In this document: piece after piece, positions 60,373 to 64,000 of the stretch
Numbering within the stretch: the stretch's first letter is position 1
Layout: the number at the start of each line of letters is the position of its first letter
Assembly: GCA_030587365.1 (NCBI GenBank)
Contig: JAUQZE010000022.1
Coordinates: forward strand, 124,001-188,000
DNA from: Candidatus Freyarchaeota archaeon
GTDB lineage: Archaea > Asgardarchaeota > Jordiarchaeia > Jordiarchaeales > Jordiarchaeaceae
Direction: 5' to 3'
Length of the DNA: 64,000 nucleotides
Notes under the pieces: model-generated
What the model was told of the DNA's origin: nothing
The model's input: only the letters and a program-made list of their open reading frames with translations
Database searches by the model: none
Position numbers and translations under genes: made by a program

Positions 60373-61407
60373 TTATTTCACCTCCACCTCAAACAGGTCA
60401 GGGCTTTTTTCTACCATCTCATCAGTGATTCCCAACATCTCACGGTATGACTGATAACTCCCCCCATAGTTTACCTCAGAGCTGGGTTTGTATTTCACTC
60501 TGAGCCTCTCAAGGGCGTTGGAACCAAACTTTTGGGCATAGTGTTTGAGATACTCTGACCTATTTGAGACGCCGTACACCCATTCATTACACCAGGCTTG
60601 GAAGCTTTCGTCTCCTCCTAGGGAGCTTACATAGTATAGCATTCCGAATGGCATGTCTATATCGTAGTAGCCTGTGAGGTCTGTGGAGTGAGCCCCCCAA
60701 GGTTCAATAACTACAGCATTAACTTTGTAACCGGGGATAATGGTGTAATTGGGACTAGACTTTACTACTTCGTGATCAACCAGTTCTTCAGCTGAAACTA
60801 TTATCTTCTTTCCGCAAAGGGCTCCCCACTTCGTGGAGGCGAGACCTCCCCACGCTTGAGCGTTACCATACTTATCTATTCTCTGAACGTGAACCACCGC
60901 TACGTCTGAGATTATTGAGGGAAGTAAGGCCATCTTCTCCCCGTCTTTGAAGGGGTTATCCATAACTACAATCTTATTTTTGCCCATGAATGTCCTTTTC
61001 CTGTGGATATCGCTACTCACCAACGATATCGGTGCCGGGAAACACGGTAAGCCTAACGCCCCAGCCATCATCATAGCCGTGACCGTGTAGTTGGTAAATT
61101 CTTCTATCTCAACTTTGTGCTTACTTATCCCCCTGTCAAACGCCCTTTCGCCTCCCATTACCCTAGCCTGATAAGACGCAATGAACCTCTTTGCACACCC
61201 GGTCCAGACTAGTATCTCGGTCTCTTGCCCTGAGCCCGCTTGTATGAGAGTTAAATTCCTCTTCTTTTGTCTCACAATCTCATGCACGGCAGCGTATGGT
61301 GAAGGAGTGCCGGTGCCAGCGATGCTTAAAAGGTCGCCGTCTCTCACAAATTTTTTTACCGCTTCCTCCATGGGCATTATCCTATCATGTACTTCAGATT
61401 CAACCAT
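60373..61407 (-). CDS. CoA-transferase subunit A (glutaconate CoA-transferase-like)
   Basis: Seen: 344 residues beginning with MEEAVKKFVRDGDLLSIAGTGTPSPYAAVHEI, the oxyanion/glycine-rich opening of alpha subunits. SYQARVMGGERAFDRGISKHKVEIEEFTN and DVAVVHVQRIDKYGNAQAWG, both typical, follow. The start is preceded by GGAGGGAGAAAGGA. It is co-transcribed with subunit B and lies directly downstream of a thiolase gene, a set that suggests degradation of a dicarboxylic or aromatic-derived acyl-CoA. Confidence 0.92.
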   Translation of the reverse strand: MVESEVHDRIMPMEEAVKKFVRDGDLLSIAGTGTPSPYAAVHEIVRQKKRNLTLIQAGSGQETEILVWTGCAKRFIASYQARVMGGERAFDRGISKHKVEIEEFTNYTVTAMMMAGALGLPCFPAPISLVSSDIHRKRTFMGKNKIVVMDNPFKDGEKMALLPSIISDVAVVHVQRIDKYGNAQAWGGLASTKWGALCGKKIIVSAEELVDHEVVKSSPNYTIIPGYKVNAVVIEPWGAHSTDLTGYYDIDMPFGMLYYVSSLGGDESFQAWCNEWVYGVSNRSEYLKHYAQKFGSNALERLRVKYKPSSEVNYGGSYQSYREMLGITDEMVEKSPDLFEVEVK

Positions 61408-61458
61408 TCCTTTCTCCCTCCGGTTTCAATTAATTAAACGAGTGTTAAAAAAATATGA

Positions 61459-62652
61459 TTAGTCTCTTCCTAGAATGGCTACTGCGCTTACCGCGACATC
61501 TGCGTGGGTAAGCCCTCCTAGGGTATGTGCTAATCCTGTTTGTGCTCCGTCTACTTGGCGTTTGCCTGCCTCGCACCGCAGTTGCCAGACTAGCTCCGCT
61601 ATCTGTGCGGTTCCGGTTGCGGCTACTGGGTGTCCTCGAGCTTTTAACCCTCCTCCGGGGTTTACGGGGAGTTCGCCTCCAAGCTCGGTTGTTCCTTCAT
61701 CTATCATCTTTCCGCCTTCTCCCTTCTTGCACCATCCTAGGTCTTCGTAGTGAATGAGTTCGGATATGGTGAAGCAGTCATGTACCTCGGCAAAGTCAAT
61801 TTCCTTGGGTTTTATTTTGGCCTGTTTGTAGGCTTCTTTACTGGCTATTATGGTTGGTAAAAATCTGGTCAAATCCTCCTCGGAGTTAGCATAAACACCA
61901 GAAGCCTGGCCAGTGCCTTTAACCCAGATTGGGGTGTCAGTGTACTTTTTCGCGAGTTCCTCGGCTACTAGGATTGTAGCTGAGGCTCCGTCGGACAACG
62001 GGCAGCAATCGTAGACGGTTAGCGGATAGGCAACCATCCTAGAGTTCAGGACATCTTCGACTTTGATCTCCTTTTGAAACTGTGCGTAGGGATTCATGGT
62101 GGCGTTGTGGTGATTTTTCACGGCTACTTTAGCCATCTGCTCCCGAGTGGTTCCGTAGAGATGCATGTGCCTTTGAGCCGCGTTGGCGAAGAATCCGGGA
62201 AAGCTTATACCGTATATGTTTTCCAGCTCTCCGTCTGCTCCCAGGCTTAGGAACTTGGATCCAATGGATAAGGTGGCTAGGGTTGCATCCTCTTTTCTCA
62301 TTACTGTTTTCTCTACACCCATGGCGAGGCCCACATCGTAGAGACCGGTGGCTATGGCGAAGTAGGCTTCCCTAAAGGCGCAGGTACTGCTGGAACAAGC
62401 GTTGGAAACAGTGGTGATGGGTATTCCGGTGATGCCCACACTCATTAAACCTATTTGACCTGTTATACCTGCCTGCCTGCTCACCACTCCGGGTACAGCG
62501 TTTCCGCAGTAGGCTATCTGGACATCCTTTGGGTCAACATTTCCATCCTGAAGAGCATTAAACGCCGCCTCCTCCGTGAGTTCTTTCACATCTTGATCGT
62601 AAAGGTTTCCAAATTTGGTCATTCCCACTCCAACAACAGCAACTCTCCTCAT
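61459..62652 (-). CDS. Thiolase (acetyl-CoA acyltransferase, SCP2-like)
   Basis: Seen: 397 residues. The nucleophile C86 lies in VSNACSSSTCAF, the His motif is EVHDCFTISELI, and the second His is in GGLKARGHPVAATG. All catalytic residues are present, unlike the paralog at 45479. It cleaves 3-oxoacyl-CoA or condenses acyl-CoA units. Archaeal thiolases of this group form complexes with a DUF35 protein, and such a gene lies 26 bases upstream. The ATG follows GGAGGATGTTG. Part of the operon with the CoA-transferase. Confidence 0.94.
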   Translation of the reverse strand: MRRVAVVGVGMTKFGNLYDQDVKELTEEAAFNALQDGNVDPKDVQIAYCGNAVPGVVSRQAGITGQIGLMSVGITGIPITTVSNACSSSTCAFREAYFAIATGLYDVGLAMGVEKTVMRKEDATLATLSIGSKFLSLGADGELENIYGISFPGFFANAAQRHMHLYGTTREQMAKVAVKNHHNATMNPYAQFQKEIKVEDVLNSRMVAYPLTVYDCCPLSDGASATILVAEELAKKYTDTPIWVKGTGQASGVYANSEEDLTRFLPTIIASKEAYKQAKIKPKEIDFAEVHDCFTISELIHYEDLGWCKKGEGGKMIDEGTTELGGELPVNPGGGLKARGHPVAATGTAQIAELVWQLRCEAGKRQVDGAQTGLAHTLGGLTHADVAVSAVAILGRD

Positions 62653-62678
62653 TTTTCAACATCCTCCTACCCTTTATC

Positions 62679-63104
62679 TTACTCTTTGATTGGCCTAAAC
62701 TTGTAGCCCACGAATTGCCTGGTCATAAATTGGTCACTCATTTTCTCTACGACCATCTCGACTTCCATTCCGATCTTTAGATTCTGCTCACAGGGGTCAC
62801 AGCCCGTAAATTGAGTGAAGAGTCTGATGCCTTCCTCCAGATCAACGTATCCAAAGGGAATCGAAGGGAGACCGTACATGCTTGAAACGGTCCACGAGAA
62901 TATTTTTCCACGGTTGCTAAGATTTGTTTCTTCCATGTTGTCCCAAGTGTAACAGTTTGTACACAGTTTTTTCTTGGGGAAGAACACCTTCCCACAGTTT
63001 TTACACTTGGAGCCAACTAAAAGACTCTGAGAGTTCAAGGGTTTAGTTAAGGTTCCAGGCAGGAATTCTTTCAAGTCTCCAAACTCAGATTTTGATTCCG
63101 ACAT
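62679..63104 (-). CDS. DUF35 / OB-fold acyl-CoA-associated protein
   Basis: Seen: 141 residues. The rubredoxin-like zinc ribbon is C34, C37, C48, C51 (SKCKNCGKVFFPKKKLCTNC). The OB-fold follows (GKIFSWTVSSMYGLPSIPFG, YVDLEEGIRLFTQFTG). Family knowledge: it channels intermediates for an adjacent thiolase, as in archaeal acetoacetyl-CoA thiolase/HMG-CoA synthase complexes. The start is ATG 63104, nine bases after GGGG; ATG 63113 directly abuts that site. It is first gene of the thiolase operon. Confidence 0.92.
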   Translation of the reverse strand: MSESKSEFGDLKEFLPGTLTKPLNSQSLLVGSKCKNCGKVFFPKKKLCTNCYTWDNMEETNLSNRGKIFSWTVSSMYGLPSIPFGYVDLEEGIRLFTQFTGCDPCEQNLKIGMEVEMVVEKMSDQFMTRQFVGYKFRPIKE

Positions 63105-63424
63105 TCTCTTCATCCCCTTTTAAAAATAATTTATAGTCTAAATGATTCCTACATAAGACTTATATTCTTAATTTTAGATATAAATGTTTTACTAAATTGA
63201 AGGGAGAAGAGTATTACATTAAAAATTTGAAGAATGAGATTAAACGACCAAAAATTTAATGAATTTCTAGAAGTTTGAAACACAACTGGCAGGGTGTGAC
63301 TGCTCAACTTGATGTATTTCGATTCATGTTATGTTTTTTCGGTTCAGAGAAAAACTTGGATTATAAATAAGTTGGAATTTAGGCAAATATTTGCTGGGCC
63401 GAAGGAGTAAGAGAGGTTGTTGAT
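63105..63424. other. Divergent promoter region
   Basis: AT-rich spacer between the DUF35 gene (reverse) and the CoA-transferase gene (forward). GATTATAAATAAG at 63359-63371 is a likely TATA box for the forward gene. No gene was seen. Confidence 0.4.
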
Positions 63425-64000
63425 ATGAAGGAAAAGGTTGTGAGCTTGGAAGAAGCAATTAGTGAGGTAAAAGATGGAAATTCAGTCGGAATAGGTGGAG
63501 CTTCTTTGGTTTATAAACCCATGGCTGCCGTTAGAGAGATTGTGAAACAGAACATCCGGAATCTGACGGTGTATGCACTTATGGGTGATATCGATGTGGA
63601 TTTGCTTGTGGGTTCAGGTTGCTCAAGTCGAATCTGTGCAGCCTATGTAGGGTTTCCCATGATGGGTTTTGCTCCTAATTTTCGTAACAAAGTTCAGAAT
63701 GGTGAAATAAGTTTCAAAGAGTACAGCGAATTATCCTTCGTGTTGGGTTTGAGAGCCGCGTCTATGGGGGTAAATTTCCTCCCCACAAGGTCTCTGCTAG
63801 GTTCAGACTTGCTGAAGGTTAATCAGGACTTCAAGGTTTTCGACTGCCCCATCACGAATCAGAAAACGGTAGCGATACCAGCCACTAAACTTGATGTAGC
63901 GCTGATACACGCTTATCAGAGTGATTCCCTAGGAAACGTTTACTCAATAGAATCTCAGATAATGACCGATCTACTTATTGCTTTTGCTCAAGCAGCCAAG
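63425..64000 (+). CDS. Second CoA-transferase subunit A (3' end outside window)
   Basis: Seen: the frame opens at ATG 63425 and stays open for 192 codons to the window edge. It begins MKEKVVSLEEAISEVKDGNS, then VGIGGASLVYKPMAAVREIV, the glycine-rich start of class I CoA-transferase alpha subunits. Next come FPMMGFAPNFRNKVQNGEIS, ASMGVNFLPTRSLLGSDLL and DVALIHAYQSDSLGNVY. It is a different subgroup from the one at 60373, nearer to GctA/AtoD-like proteins. The beta subunit should follow outside the window. It is divergent from the thiolase-DUF35 operon. Confidence 0.88.
   Translation, partial: MKEKVVSLEEAISEVKDGNSVGIGGASLVYKPMAAVREIVKQNIRNLTVYALMGDIDVDLLVGSGCSSRICAAYVGFPMMGFAPNFRNKVQNGEISFKEYSELSFVLGLRAASMGVNFLPTRSLLGSDLLKVNQDFKVFDCPITNQKTVAIPATKLDVALIHAYQSDSLGNVYSIESQIMTDLLIAFAQAAK

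Overview
The window reads as a piece of an archaeal chromosome. It has archaeal-type TATA elements (several shared between promoters), Lrp/AsnC and HxlR regulators, AbrB-VapBC and HicBA toxin-antitoxin loci, DUF166, TldD and DUF2284 proteins, PdxS/PdxT, a ferredoxin-dependent indolepyruvate oxidoreductase beside an ADP-forming acyl-CoA synthetase subunit, a stand-alone TnpB, and many GTG/TTG starts placed by Shine-Dalgarno sites. Fatty or aromatic acyl-CoA metabolism together with aromatic amino-acid fermentation suggests an anaerobic heterotroph such as a Bathyarchaeia-like or Asgard-like lineage. I cannot fix the lineage from sequence alone.

Left part (1-12.4 kb): the most unusual region. 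Four paralogous B12-binding-type radical SAM proteins (about 530 aa) surround a reverse-strand block. That block holds two members of an unrecognised ~385-390 aa family, a stand-alone PEP-utiliser phosphohistidine domain, an internally duplicated membrane protein and a CrtC/AttH-type lipocalin-like protein translationally coupled to one of the unknowns. Promoter elements are shared within the block, so it looks like one pathway, perhaps modification of a lipid or isoprenoid. That function is inference.

Middle-left (12.6-23.6 kb): a membrane-anchored penicillin-acylase-family hydrolase that apparently starts at CTG, a DUF166 protein, an Lrp regulator with a Cys-rich tail, an acyl-CoA dehydrogenase, pdxS-pdxT for PLP synthesis, a TldD-like protease with an atypical zinc motif, a Nudix hydrolase and a ferredoxin-type protein.

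Accessory zone (23.9-29.7 kb): a restriction-modification locus (beta-class methyltransferase, HNH protein, PD-(D/E)XK endonuclease) in which the endonuclease segment is bracketed by 34-bp direct repeats, then a TnpB gene, then the first of three paralogous Cys-containing proteins. All three paralogs carry the same perfect palindrome just upstream of the TATA region.

29.9-41.1 kb: a DUF255 thioredoxin-fold protein, two crotonase-fold proteins lacking both classical catalytic glutamates, a double KaiC-like protein without P-loops, duplicated DUF4332 genes, and a PaaK-ACT pair followed by DUF2284. 41.1-51 kb is again accessory: the other two palindrome-controlled paralogs, gene remnants, VapBC, a thiolase lacking its nucleophilic cysteine, a hydroxyacyl-CoA-dehydrogenase-like SDR, HxlR with a divergent Cys-rich mini-protein, a decayed hicBA and a repeat-bearing surface protein.

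51.5-64 kb: a tight reverse-strand catabolic region. A 2-hydroxyacid dehydrogenase, iorA, iorB and an acdA-type subunit turn aryl-pyruvates into aryl-CoA and acid. Next come a nitronate monooxygenase-like protein, an acyl-CoA ligase, a two-subunit CoA-transferase, a thiolase and its DUF35 partner. A second CoA-transferase diverges into the right edge.
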